Source: Rhodospirillaceae bacterium (GTDB lineage: Bacteria > Pseudomonadota > Alphaproteobacteria > JAEUKQ01). From it: a stretch of DNA of 64,000 nucleotides. The stretch covers positions 62,001 to 126,000 of the forward strand of contig JADKIX010000011.1 in the NCBI GenBank assembly GCA_016722635.1, given 5' to 3'. The notes beneath the pieces are model-generated. The model made no database searches and was not told where the DNA came from. It saw only the letters and a program-made list of their open reading frames with translations. How positions within the stretch are numbered: position 1 is the first letter of the stretch; the number at the start of each line of letters is the position of its first letter. Shown in pieces: positions 33,446-41,869 of the stretch. Position numbers and translations under genes: made by a program.

Positions 33446-34536
33446 AATTCGCCATAAAACTTCATGGCCCCCGGATGGATAGGGATGGGAATCCCATTTA
33501 AAGCTGTTTCAAAACGAAGTTTTGGCACTACCGGATTATTGGCATCAACCATTTTTTTAGCCAGGGTAATCCAAAGGGCCCGGGTGATTTTATAAACCAC
33601 ATCATCGGGTATATCGGCGTTGGTGACCCATAAGGTGCTGATCCCAATTGTCACGGTATTCCCGACTCCCCGGTAACTGCCTTCCTGGATCACTTCAATA
33701 CCCAAAAATGGATATTTCTGGCGCAGCACGGCAGCGCCCTCGCCATCAATCGGCAACAAGCGGATACTATTGGTTTGGGTATAATCCACAATGGCTGGCA
33801 ACGGGGATCCCCCAACCACAAAAATAGCGTCAATCTTGCCATCCCGTAATTCTTCTAAGGCTTGGCGCAAAGAACTGTGGCTGGCGATGAAATCCTTTTC
33901 ATCCAAATTATAAGAACCTAAAACGACCAAAGCAGTGGGATAGCTACCGCCATCTTTTTCACCCAAAGATATTCTTTTGCCCTTTAGCTGGGATATATTA
34001 TTAACAGTTGAATCGGCAGGAACAATGATGTGCAGGCTCTCTTGGTAAAGGCTGGCAATCACCCGCAAATTGGATAAGGCAGCTTTCCCGCTGAAAAGAT
34101 GTGATCCCTGAAAAGCCCATAAAGCAATATCCGACTGTACCAATCCTGATTCAATTTGCAGGGAAGAAACAGCTTCCACATTGGCGATGGAACCTCTAGT
34201 GGTTTGAGCCACGGCAATTAAGCCGGGCACTCCACAACTGCCCCCCTGATCACAACTGCGCGACCCAGCCGGATTGCTGATGGCTGCAGCGATAACGCCG
34301 CCCAAAGGGAAAAAAGTTGTGCCGGTATTATCGGTACCGATGCGAAAGAACTGGACATCTTGGGCAACCAACGAGGCAGTTGCTGATAAAAGCCAGCTGG
34401 GCAGCAAAACCAAATTAATGAGGATAGCTGCCGATATCTTCCGCAACCATAGGAAAAAAATCCCGTATTTCTGTTGCTTGAATGCCGCAGAAAACTGGTG
34501 CCCTAGCTCCGCCCCTTTTTTACTGAATAACCCCAT
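33427..34536 (-). CDS. TAXI-family TRAP transporter solute-binding protein
   Basis: 369 residues. A membrane anchor or signal (FFLWLRKISAAILINLVLLP) near residue 30 leads to the binding fold: FFRIGTDNTGTTFFPLGGVI, SRSCDQGGSCGVPGLIAVAQ, then SNVEAVSSLQIESGLVQSDI-like, and QLKGKRISLGEKDGGSYPTA. These are typical of TAXI proteins, which feed dicarboxylate-type substrates (often glutamate/2-oxoglutarate) to TRAP permeases. No TRAP membrane subunit (DctM/DctQ fusion) is next to it, so its partner must be elsewhere. The start ATG 34536 (MGLFSKKGAELG) gives an unusually long N-terminus before the hydrophobic segment. Confidence 0.85.
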   Translation of the reverse strand: MGLFSKKGAELGHQFSAAFKQQKYGIFFLWLRKISAAILINLVLLPSWLLSATASLVAQDVQFFRIGTDNTGTTFFPLGGVIAAAISNPAGSRSCDQGGSCGVPGLIAVAQTTRGSIANVEAVSSLQIESGLVQSDIALWAFQGSHLFSGKAALSNLRVIASLYQESLHIIVPADSTVNNISQLKGKRISLGEKDGGSYPTALVVLGSYNLDEKDFIASHSSLRQALEELRDGKIDAIFVVGGSPLPAIVDYTQTNSIRLLPIDGEGAAVLRQKYPFLGIEVIQEGSYRGVGNTVTIGISTLWVTNADIPDDVVYKITRALWITLAKKMVDANNPVVPKLRFETALNGIPIPIHPGAMKFYGELEKAKP

Positions 34537-34659
34537 GATTGATGTAGCTCTATGACAATTAATTTATTTTATAATGAATGGTCTTAAAAAAATAATCCAA
34601 TGAAAAAATAAGGAAAGAAAATTATTTTTATTTCCTGTGAATGATCCGCCTTATATCCT

Positions 34660-36093
34660 TTATTTAACCCAAGCTTGCAGAAGCCGCAGGCCATTTACGA
34701 CCTTTTCCCTTTTGCTTTCACTTGTAATTTTGGCAACAGCGGTCGGACTTAAGTCCTGGCAGGGAATGCCAATATATCCTGTAAACGCTTGCACGGCTCC
34801 CTCATACCCCCCTTGACAGGAGGCGATCAGCCAGGCTATGGAACGCGTCTCATCCGCCGGTACCACCTGCCCCAATGACAGCATGATGGCATAATCATAA
34901 GCAGAATGGGCATCGCCTTTTAAGGCATCGGTATATAATCCCAAAGCAAAATCAGGACGCTGGAATGAGGCTTTCCAGGCTTTGGCGGCGTCTTCACTGG
35001 GTTTTAAGTCCGCAATGGCAAAATCCTTGGCAAATTGCTCAATAAACGGATCAATTTGGGAAGCTCCATCAGGACGTAAGAGTTTAGCGGTTTGCAGCCA
35101 CATCATGATCTCATCTGCATCATGGATTCTTAAAATACGCTCAGATACGGGACGTATCTTATCGTCATGCAGCACTTGGGCAAGTTTCAGTTGCGCGGCA
35201 GCCTCACCTTGTTCTGCCGCAATATATAGAAAAAACACGGCCGACAACCAGCGTTGGGTATCAGGATTATCCTGCAGTATTTTGAAGGCCAGATTAAGGG
35301 ATGCGAAAGAACCGCCCTTCGTTGCACCCGATCTGAGCATGTTTTCAGCCCCGACAGGATCATGATTGACGACTATGACGGCAATGTCCGCCAATGCTTC
35401 GGGATGCTTGAGATCCGCTGCCTTCACCATCCAGTCATCAGCTTGATTATCATCCTTGAGATTATGGTAACTGATTTGCAGCAGATATTCGGCCAGGCCC
35501 CCGCCCTTTCCCTGTTGCACAGCCACCAATTTTTTTAACTCATCCACGGCCTGCTGCCATGCCCCTTTACGGTAAGCAGCTAGCGCTGGCGCCCATTCCT
35601 TTTGCCAATTATTGCTTAGATGCAAATAGAGGCCTGACGGCGCCATGATCAGACCTTCATCATAATGGTTGACGAATAAACGGACTGGCCGCTCACCCGG
35701 CACTGTCACTTCATAAATATCCAATAAGCCGGTTTCCTCAATCGGCCCATTCGGCGTTTTAAAGGAACAACAGGCGCCAACACGGCGCCAACGCAAGCCT
35801 GGATCTTTAGCCGAAATAGAAATTTCCTTGGGCGAACTTAGCCAGGCAAAATATTCGCGCATCCGCTCCGGCATCATGCCTGGCTTATCATTAAACCCGC
35901 CCAGCAAAATCGGCTGGGTCGGACTATAGCCATACAGCCAATCCGTTGATTGCTGGCGAAGGGCTTTTAATTGCTCCGCAACGGGCAGCTCCGCCTGAAC
36001 TTGCAATGTAAAAAGGGCACATATAACTATGACACCAAGCATCAGGGATTTTTTTAAGAAGATTCTTGTTTTTTTGATTAATGCCTGTGACAT
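34660..36093 (-). CDS. secreted Sel1-like/TPR protein
   Basis: 477 residues with a signal peptide (SLMLGVIVICALFTLQVQAE). The N-terminal half, not a recognised domain, contains WRRVGACCSFKTPNGPIEET and LLDIYEVTVPGERPVRLFVN; the conserved CC pair is notable. The C-terminal half has Sel1-like helices: ADIAVIVVNHDPVGAENMLR, FFLYIAAEQGEAAAQLKLAQ, and DAHSAYDYAIMLSLGQVVPA. It probably acts in the periplasm as an interaction scaffold; no partner is apparent. It is a single gene, set off from the TAXI gene by about 120 bases. Confidence 0.75.
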   Translation of the reverse strand: MSQALIKKTRIFLKKSLMLGVIVICALFTLQVQAELPVAEQLKALRQQSTDWLYGYSPTQPILLGGFNDKPGMMPERMREYFAWLSSPKEISISAKDPGLRWRRVGACCSFKTPNGPIEETGLLDIYEVTVPGERPVRLFVNHYDEGLIMAPSGLYLHLSNNWQKEWAPALAAYRKGAWQQAVDELKKLVAVQQGKGGGLAEYLLQISYHNLKDDNQADDWMVKAADLKHPEALADIAVIVVNHDPVGAENMLRSGATKGGSFASLNLAFKILQDNPDTQRWLSAVFFLYIAAEQGEAAAQLKLAQVLHDDKIRPVSERILRIHDADEIMMWLQTAKLLRPDGASQIDPFIEQFAKDFAIADLKPSEDAAKAWKASFQRPDFALGLYTDALKGDAHSAYDYAIMLSLGQVVPADETRSIAWLIASCQGGYEGAVQAFTGYIGIPCQDLSPTAVAKITSESKREKVVNGLRLLQAWVK

Positions 36094-36293
36094 CGAAAAA
36101 ACCCTTGATAAATTAGAGGCGGAATATTTATGCCGAAGTGAACAGGGTAAAACAACGTAACTATACTTAACACCATCCCGGCTTATATATCAAGAATTTA
36201 ATATAAGCCATTATTTAATAATAATATTAACCTATTCAGCCTAAATCCCTGGGGGCTGAAAGCCAGGTCATGGGGCTTCCCTGATGAAAACTG

Positions 36294-37412
36294 CTAATTT
36301 GACGCTTGCAATGTGACGTTGACTTGCCTGGTTTGACCGGCGCGGATTTCAAGCGGCGCCTGGCCACGGAAAGAACCACTTTTGGCGAACACCAAATAAT
36401 TCCCTTCGCGTAACGGAACCAGGGAATCATGACCGCTGCCAGAGGCAACAATCCGGGAGGCGTCGGAGCGTGGCCGGATTTCCCAGCTAACCGGCTCGGT
36501 ATTTCCCGAATGATTCGCAAAATCAGCAACCAACCGGGTTTGGCCAGCATAAAAATTCAGGATATATTGATAAACATGTTTTGCTTGCACGGGAACCAGC
36601 AAATCAGCGGTCATATTATTGTAGTGAGCCCGGATAACATAATTACCCTCAGGAAGGGAGAATTCAAATTGGGCCAGGGCAGAACGCACAAAAATTTTCG
36701 TTGATACAGTTTTGGTTGCCAGATCATTTTGATACACTTCCCAAACCACGCCGCTGGTGGCAAAACTAGCCCCGGTATAAGGGATCATGCTGACCCGTAC
36801 CTTACCGTGATATTGCGGATCCGTATTGATTGCTGGCGCTTGAAAAACGGCTGTATTATCGCTTGCCAGCGGATTTGGCCTGACTGAACTGATGGTGGTA
36901 TTCGGTTTGACCGAGCTGGCTGTAGGATTAGGTTTTAGAGATGTACTCACCGGATTGCGGGCGGTTTGATTAACCGGCTTGGATGGTGGAATTTGAATAT
37001 GAAGTAAAGCGGCACTATGATTCGTCACAGAATTGCCAGGTTTTATAGGTGGAATAGCCCAGGATAACGATGAATCAGGATGGAGCGTCGGCTGCAAGAC
37101 CCACGCCAATTGTTGGAGGATTTCAGCCGACATAAGGTTCGTATAAGACAGGCGGCTTATTCTATCCCTTAAGGAAATTCCTATCATGCTGGCTACATTT
37201 GCCTGGAGGGCCGTGAAAGCACTCTGGATGGTTATCTGGTTACTTGAATCAATTGAAGGTATCGGTAGCAGTTCCACAGGATGCAAGGCTGAAGGAAGTT
37301 CAACCAAAGAGTCCGCATCGGGGGATGAAGGGGTTGTGAAGGTGAAATAAGCTAGAGACGAAACCCCACCTAACGCCAGCACACCTAATATGAGGAAATA
37401 AAATTTTTTCAT
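36294..37412 (-). CDS. secreted/anchored protein with two Ig-like beta domains
   Basis: 372 residues. N-terminal membrane segment YFLILGVLALGGVSSLAYFT (residues 5-24). Residues 153-184 are a low-complexity linker of three imperfect units (LKPNPTASS, VKPNTTISS, VRPNPLAS). Two beta-sandwich-like repeats follow: about 203-290 (VVWEVYQNDLATK to LPEGNYVIRAHYNNMTADLL) and about 290-372 (VSWEIRPRSDASR to LREGNYLVFAKSGSFRGQAP). The W-E-V/I and L-EGNY motifs recur, indicating a domain duplication. It is similar to carboxypeptidase-regulatory-like or VWA-accessory domains in other alphaproteobacteria, but I cannot name the family. It is probably periplasmic. Confidence 0.65.
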   Translation of the reverse strand: MKKFYFLILGVLALGGVSSLAYFTFTTPSSPDADSLVELPSALHPVELLPIPSIDSSNQITIQSAFTALQANVASMIGISLRDRISRLSYTNLMSAEILQQLAWVLQPTLHPDSSLSWAIPPIKPGNSVTNHSAALLHIQIPPSKPVNQTARNPVSTSLKPNPTASSVKPNTTISSVRPNPLASDNTAVFQAPAINTDPQYHGKVRVSMIPYTGASFATSGVVWEVYQNDLATKTVSTKIFVRSALAQFEFSLPEGNYVIRAHYNNMTADLLVPVQAKHVYQYILNFYAGQTRLVADFANHSGNTEPVSWEIRPRSDASRIVASGSGHDSLVPLREGNYLVFAKSGSFRGQAPLEIRAGQTRQVNVTLQASN

Positions 37413-37816
37413 ATCTCGAACACCTGATTCTATTGTTCGGCCACAGCCTATATATTTGGTTTAGCCCAATAACACTACTTTTTACCTGAAATTTATATAC
37501 AACAATTATTTTATAAAATGAAGTTATTTTATTTATGTGTCATAGGTTGTTCCCTAATATCCGGCAATCAAACATTTTTTAAGCGGCGAAACATTGCTGT
37601 TCTTAGCGATGTTTCGCACCTACCTGGAAAGATCAATAGCAAAAACCGGGTGACCCTGGTAAAAAACGGCTCATTCCCATACCTTATTCGAGAAAAAATC
37701 CTGCGGTTTTTTGGGGGATTGGGCAGTCAATATGCCAAGACACTAGGTTTCAATATTTACTTTCTCAAGTGATAGGTTAGAATGAAAAATCAATCGTTTC
37801 ATTGGGAATTTAATTG
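37413..37816. other. upstream region of the sulfate transporter, with a strong hairpin
   Basis: 404 bases without a convincing gene; an 84-codon plus-strand frame (37518-37772) exists but has no family resemblance. At 37586-37617 the arms gcgaaacattgct and agcgatgtttcgc form a 13-bp stem (one G-T) with a six-base loop; no U run follows. A second imperfect palindrome, accgggtgaccctggt, lies near 37645. The transporter promoter and any sulfur-responsive control should be here. Confidence 0.5.
37586..37617 (+). promoter_or_regulatory. 13-bp hairpin in the leader of the sulfate transporter genes
   Basis: A near-perfect inverted repeat with loop gttctt, about 200 bases before the first gene. It lacks a poly-U tail and is therefore not a simple terminator. 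It could be an operator dyad or an RNA element; I do not recognise a known riboswitch. Confidence 0.45.
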
Positions 37817-38863
37817 ATGAACATGGCATCCTCTTTTGTATCCTTACGCTTTAATCATTGGTTTATCTCGTCCTTATGCTTGGTATTAACAGCCCTTATG
37901 GTTGCACCCAACGCCAGTGTTGCCCAAAGTTTATTGAATGTATCTTATGATCCCACGCGAGAGATGTACCAGGAATATAATAAATTATTTATCCCGTATT
38001 GGCAGCAAAAGACAGGCCAAAAGATCCAAATCAATATGTCACATGGCGGATCAAGCGGTCAATCGCGGGCTGTCATAGACGGGCTGCCCGCAGACATTGT
38101 GACATTGGCCCTGTCCTATGATATTGATGTCATTGCCGAAAAAACCACCCTGATCAATAAAAATTGGCAAAGCCGTTTGCCCCATGGTAGCGCCCCTTAC
38201 GTCTCCACCATTGTTTTCCTGGTGCGCAAAGGCAACCCTAAAAATATTAAGGATTGGGATGATTTGGTCAGGCCAGGGGTTGTGGTAATCACTCCCAACC
38301 CGAAGACCTCGGGGGTGGCACGGTGGAATTATTTGGCAGCTTGGGGATATGCCTTGCTGAAATATAGTAATAACGAAAATCAGGCTAAAGATTTTATCAG
38401 CAAATTATTTAAAAATGTCCCAATCCTGGATACAGGTGCCCGAGATGCAACCAATACTTTCATCCGCCGCAGGGTTGGCGATGTGTTGATCAATTGGGAA
38501 AATGAAGCGTTGCTAGCGGTTGAACGACTCGGCCAAGACCAATATGAAATTGTCGTACCTTCGGTCAGTATTCTTGCAGAACCCACAGTTGCGGTGGTGG
38601 ATGGCAATGTAGATAAAAAGGGCACCCGCCAGGTGGCAGAAGAATATTTGAAATACCTTTATAGTGTGGAAGCCCAAAATCTGCTGGCCCGCCATTATTA
38701 TCGGCCAATTTTGCCGGAGGTAGCCGCAAAATACGAAAATATATTCCCCAAACTGCAGCTGTTCACGATTGACGAAATGTTCGGCGGCTGGCAGAAAGCC
38801 ATGCAGCAACATTTTGTAGAAGGTGCCAGTTTTGACCAACTTTACCACCCGGGCCAAAAATAA
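37817..38863 (+). CDS. sulfate/thiosulfate ABC transporter substrate-binding protein
   Basis: 348 residues from ATG 37817, with an N-terminal signal peptide (LCLVLTALMVAPNASVAQSL). The family motifs follow: LLNVSYDPTREMYQEYNKLF, the anion-site SHGGSSGQSRAVIDGLPADI, DIVTLALSYDIDVIA, HGSAPYVSTIVFLVRKGNPK, and WDDLVRPGVVVITPNPKTSG. This is Sbp/CysP, the periplasmic binder feeding CysTWA. It is complete. It is the first gene of the cys unit; cysT starts 34 bases downstream. Confidence 0.95.
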   Translation: MNMASSFVSLRFNHWFISSLCLVLTALMVAPNASVAQSLLNVSYDPTREMYQEYNKLFIPYWQQKTGQKIQINMSHGGSSGQSRAVIDGLPADIVTLALSYDIDVIAEKTTLINKNWQSRLPHGSAPYVSTIVFLVRKGNPKNIKDWDDLVRPGVVVITPNPKTSGVARWNYLAAWGYALLKYSNNENQAKDFISKLFKNVPILDTGARDATNTFIRRRVGDVLINWENEALLAVERLGQDQYEIVVPSVSILAEPTVAVVDGNVDKKGTRQVAEEYLKYLYSVEAQNLLARHYYRPILPEVAAKYENIFPKLQLFTIDEMFGGWQKAMQQHFVEGASFDQLYHPGQK

Positions 38864-38897
38864 TGGTGCTCGCGTTTGACCCAAATAATAGTTGATC

Positions 38898-39734
38898 ATG
38901 AAAAATTTCCGTAAGCAATCCTCCCATGTCCTGCCAGGTTTCGGCCTCAGCATGGGTATCACGCTGTTCTTTATAAGCTTTTTGTTGATCCTGCCTTTGT
39001 GCGCCCTTTTTATCCATAACTCCCACATTACCTGGCAAGAATTTTGGCGCATTGCTAGTGATGAACGCGTTAAAAGTGCTTTAAGCCTAAGTTTTTTTTC
39101 AGCCATTATTGCAGCCACCATCAATTTGGTGGTGGGGATGTTGGTTGCCTGGGTATTAGTTAGGTACCGTTTCCGTGGACGAAAAATGTTGGATTCTTTG
39201 GTTGACTTCCCTTTTGCCTTGCCCACGGCGGTCACAGGGATTACCTTGACCAGCCTCTATGATAAAGAAGGGTTGCTGGGGGGATTTTTGCAAAAACTTG
39301 GCATCGAGGTAGTGCAAACGCAATTAGGCATCGTATTGGCTTTGGTTTTTATCGGCTTCCCTTTTGTTGTCCGCTCCATCCAACCTATTTTAAATGATAT
39401 GAATAAAGAAATGGAAGAAGCCGCCAAAAGCCTGGGCGCCAATAACCGCCAATTTTTCTGGCGGGTGGTATTACCGACCATTTTTCCAGCTGCTTTAACA
39501 GGGTTTAGCTTGGCCTTGGCAAGGGGGGTCGGTGAATATGGATCTATCATTTTCATTGCTGGCAATTTCCCCTATGTTTCCGAAATCGCCCCCCTATTGA
39601 TTGCCATTCGGGTTGACGAAGAGGCAGGCTATGAAAGTGCTGGGGTAATTGCACTACTGATGATGGCTCTTTCCTTCCTATTACTCTTGGTTGGCAATCT
39701 TTTGCAGCGTTGGACTAGGTTATACAGTAAATAA
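38898..39734 (+). CDS. cysT: sulfate ABC transporter permease CysT
   Basis: 278 residues from ATG 38898 with six helices. FGLSMGITLFFISFLLILPL opens it; the permease EAA loop is EMEEAAKSLGANNRQFFWRV, followed by LPTIFPAALTGFSLALARGV with GEYGSIIFIAGN, which is highly conserved in CysT. It works with CysW to form the membrane channel for sulfate or thiosulfate. It is intact. Confidence 0.94.
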   Translation: MKNFRKQSSHVLPGFGLSMGITLFFISFLLILPLCALFIHNSHITWQEFWRIASDERVKSALSLSFFSAIIAATINLVVGMLVAWVLVRYRFRGRKMLDSLVDFPFALPTAVTGITLTSLYDKEGLLGGFLQKLGIEVVQTQLGIVLALVFIGFPFVVRSIQPILNDMNKEMEEAAKSLGANNRQFFWRVVLPTIFPAALTGFSLALARGVGEYGSIIFIAGNFPYVSEIAPLLIAIRVDEEAGYESAGVIALLMMALSFLLLLVGNLLQRWTRLYSK

Positions 39735-39887
39735 CCCCGTAATCCAGGCTACCCCGATGGCTGGAGGGGTCAAAACAGTCCAGTCCATGGGCAAAGGCTC
39801 CCAGAGGGTGTCCCCATAAAATAAGTTGCAATTTGCCCGTTGGAACGATTACTGTTTTTTATTTGCCACGATTTGCTGGAACTTTTT

Positions 39888-40715
39888 ATGGGCCGATTTT
39901 TCTTAATTGCTTTAGCGGTTATTTTTTTGACCATCCTGTTGGTAATCCCTATCCTTTTCATCCTGGTTGAAGCATTTGGCGAAGGCTTTGGCGTTTATTG
40001 GCAAATTTTGACAAGCCAGGAAACTTTGGATGCCGCCAAACTAACCTTACTGGTTGCCTTTATTACTATCATCATCAATATCATCATAGGTCTCAGCGGC
40101 GCTTGGGCTATCAGCAAGTTCCATTTTCGCGGCAAAACGTTTTTGACCACCTTGATTGAACTCCCCTTCTCTATCTCGCCAGTGGTTGTAGGATTTTTGT
40201 TTATTTTACTGTTTGGCCGTAACGGCTGGTTTGGGACATGGCTTGAACAGATGGATATCCAAATTGCCTTTGCAGTTCCGGGGATTATCTTGGTGACGAT
40301 ATTTGTGACCTTTCCTTTTATTATCCGGGAACTGGTACCTTTAATGCAGGAACAAGGGAAAGATGACGAAGAAGCAGCGCTTTCACTGGGCGCAAAGGGT
40401 TGGCAAATTTTTTTCCGGGTGACATTGCCAAATATCAAATGGGGGCTAATTTATGGGATAACCCTCTGCCTTGCGCGGGCTACAGGTGAATTTGGTGCGG
40501 TTACCATTATTTCAGGCAATATCCGGGGGCAAACAGACACCCTGACCTTGCATATCAAAAATTTATATGACGGCTATTATTCCACACAGGCTTTTGCCGT
40601 ATCTTCCCTATTGCTTGTATTGGCGTTGGTGACATTGGTTTTAAAATCCCTACTGGAGTGGTCATCACGTGCCAAACCCGAAAATAATCTGGCATTGAAA
40701 GCAAAAAAATCATGA
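39888..40715 (+). CDS. cysW: sulfate ABC transporter permease CysW
   Basis: 275 residues from ATG 39888 (MGRFFLIALAVIFLTILLVI); the open frame reaches back to 39840, but this start matches the family and ggaac lies before it. Features are FGEGFGVYWQILTSQETLDA, SGAWAISKFHFRGKTFLTTL, the EAA loop DDEEAALSLGAKGWQIFFRV, and ARATGEFGAVTIISGNIRGQ with T-TLTLHI, a CysW hallmark. The gap after cysT is about 150 bases, unusually long for this operon. Its stop overlaps the ATG of cysA (ATGA). Confidence 0.94.
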   Translation: MGRFFLIALAVIFLTILLVIPILFILVEAFGEGFGVYWQILTSQETLDAAKLTLLVAFITIIINIIIGLSGAWAISKFHFRGKTFLTTLIELPFSISPVVVGFLFILLFGRNGWFGTWLEQMDIQIAFAVPGIILVTIFVTFPFIIRELVPLMQEQGKDDEEAALSLGAKGWQIFFRVTLPNIKWGLIYGITLCLARATGEFGAVTIISGNIRGQTDTLTLHIKNLYDGYYSTQAFAVSSLLLVLALVTLVLKSLLEWSSRAKPENNLALKAKKS

Positions 40716-41820
40716 TCGATATCCAAGATATCAGTAAATCATTTGACCATGGCCGTGTCCCTATACTCAAAAAAGTTGGCTTCACCGTGCATGATGGGGA
40801 ACTGGTTGCGTTACTTGGCCCCTCAGGGTCTGGGAAAACCACCCTTTTACGGATCATTGCCGGGTTGGAAAGCGCCGATGGCGGGCAAATATTATTTGAT
40901 GGGCACCCGCCCAAACCAAACGGATGCGCGAACGGCAAGTGGGATTTGTTTTCCAGCATTATGCCTTATTCCGCCATATGACCGTTTTTAACAATGTGGC
41001 CTTTGGCTTAAGGGTTAAACCCTGGTCTTTAAGGCCAGGACGCAAGACCATCCGGGCAAAAGTCAACGAGTTGCTGGAGTTGGTGCAAATCAGTGAATTA
41101 AGCAAAAGATACCCGTCGCAATTATCTGGTGGCCAACGCCAACGGGTTGCTTTGGCACGCGCCTTGGCAATTGAACCAAAAATATTATTACTAGATGAAC
41201 CATTCGGGGCTTTAGATGCCAATGTCCGTCAAGAATTACGCGTTTGGCTGCGACAACTACATGATAGCATGGGATTAACCAGCATTTTTGTAACCCATGA
41301 CCAGGAAGAGGCCATGGACATGGCTGACCGGGTTGTTTTGCTGGAAAAGGGGATGCTGCAGCAAATTGACCGGCCGGAAAATATTTATGAAAAACCAGCA
41401 AACTTTTTTGCCTATCAGTTTTTAGGCCAATCTAACCAATTGCTCGCGGAAACTAGTGGACAACAATTGAAAATTGCAGGCAAGTTTTTTTCAAGCAACC
41501 AACCCGCCCCCCTTGCCTCACCCGCTTTTGTTTATTTAAGACCTTACCATATCCGCCCGCTTACCGCTTCATCCATTGGCCAAGCGGATTTTACTGGGCG
41601 AATTGACAAAATCTTGTTCGGTGGCTCAACCATTAAATTACATATTAAAACCGACAATATGCAGCCGTCCTTTTTAGAGGCAGAGATTCCACCCGCCTAT
41701 GTGGCTGATTTTGGCTTGGTACAAGGCCAGACATATGGTTTTACGATCCGGCAGCTCACCTATTTTGCGAGTCCACAAGAGCCACCTATTCTGTTCCATC
41801 GCTACCGACCCGCCCCATAA
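40712..41820 (+). pseudogene. cysA: sulfate ABC transporter ATPase CysA, frameshifted
   Basis: The start (40712) reads IDIQDISKSFDHGRVPILKK with Walker A LLGPSGSGKTTLLRIIAGLE, but after ILFDGHPP the frame leads to a stop at 40981. In the -1 frame, from about 40912, the protein resumes QTKRMRERQVGFVFQHYALF and has the signature QLSGGQRQRVALARALA, Walker B KILLLDEPFGALD, the H-loop THDQEEAMDMADR and the CysA-type C-terminal TOBE region to 41820. One base is missing near 40910, inside a C-rich run. Joined, it is about 369 residues, full length. Either the transporter is dead for lack of ATPase, or this is a base-calling error. Confidence 0.9.
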
Positions 41821-41869
41821 CCCAAAGACTATGGTCGGCATCATCTGGCTTAAGCCCCTATTCGCCCCC

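Noticed and set aside
37518..37772. 84-codon plus-strand frame upstream of the sulfate transporter
   Set aside because: No family resemblance, and it contains the strong hairpin; it looks like leader sequence and not a gene.
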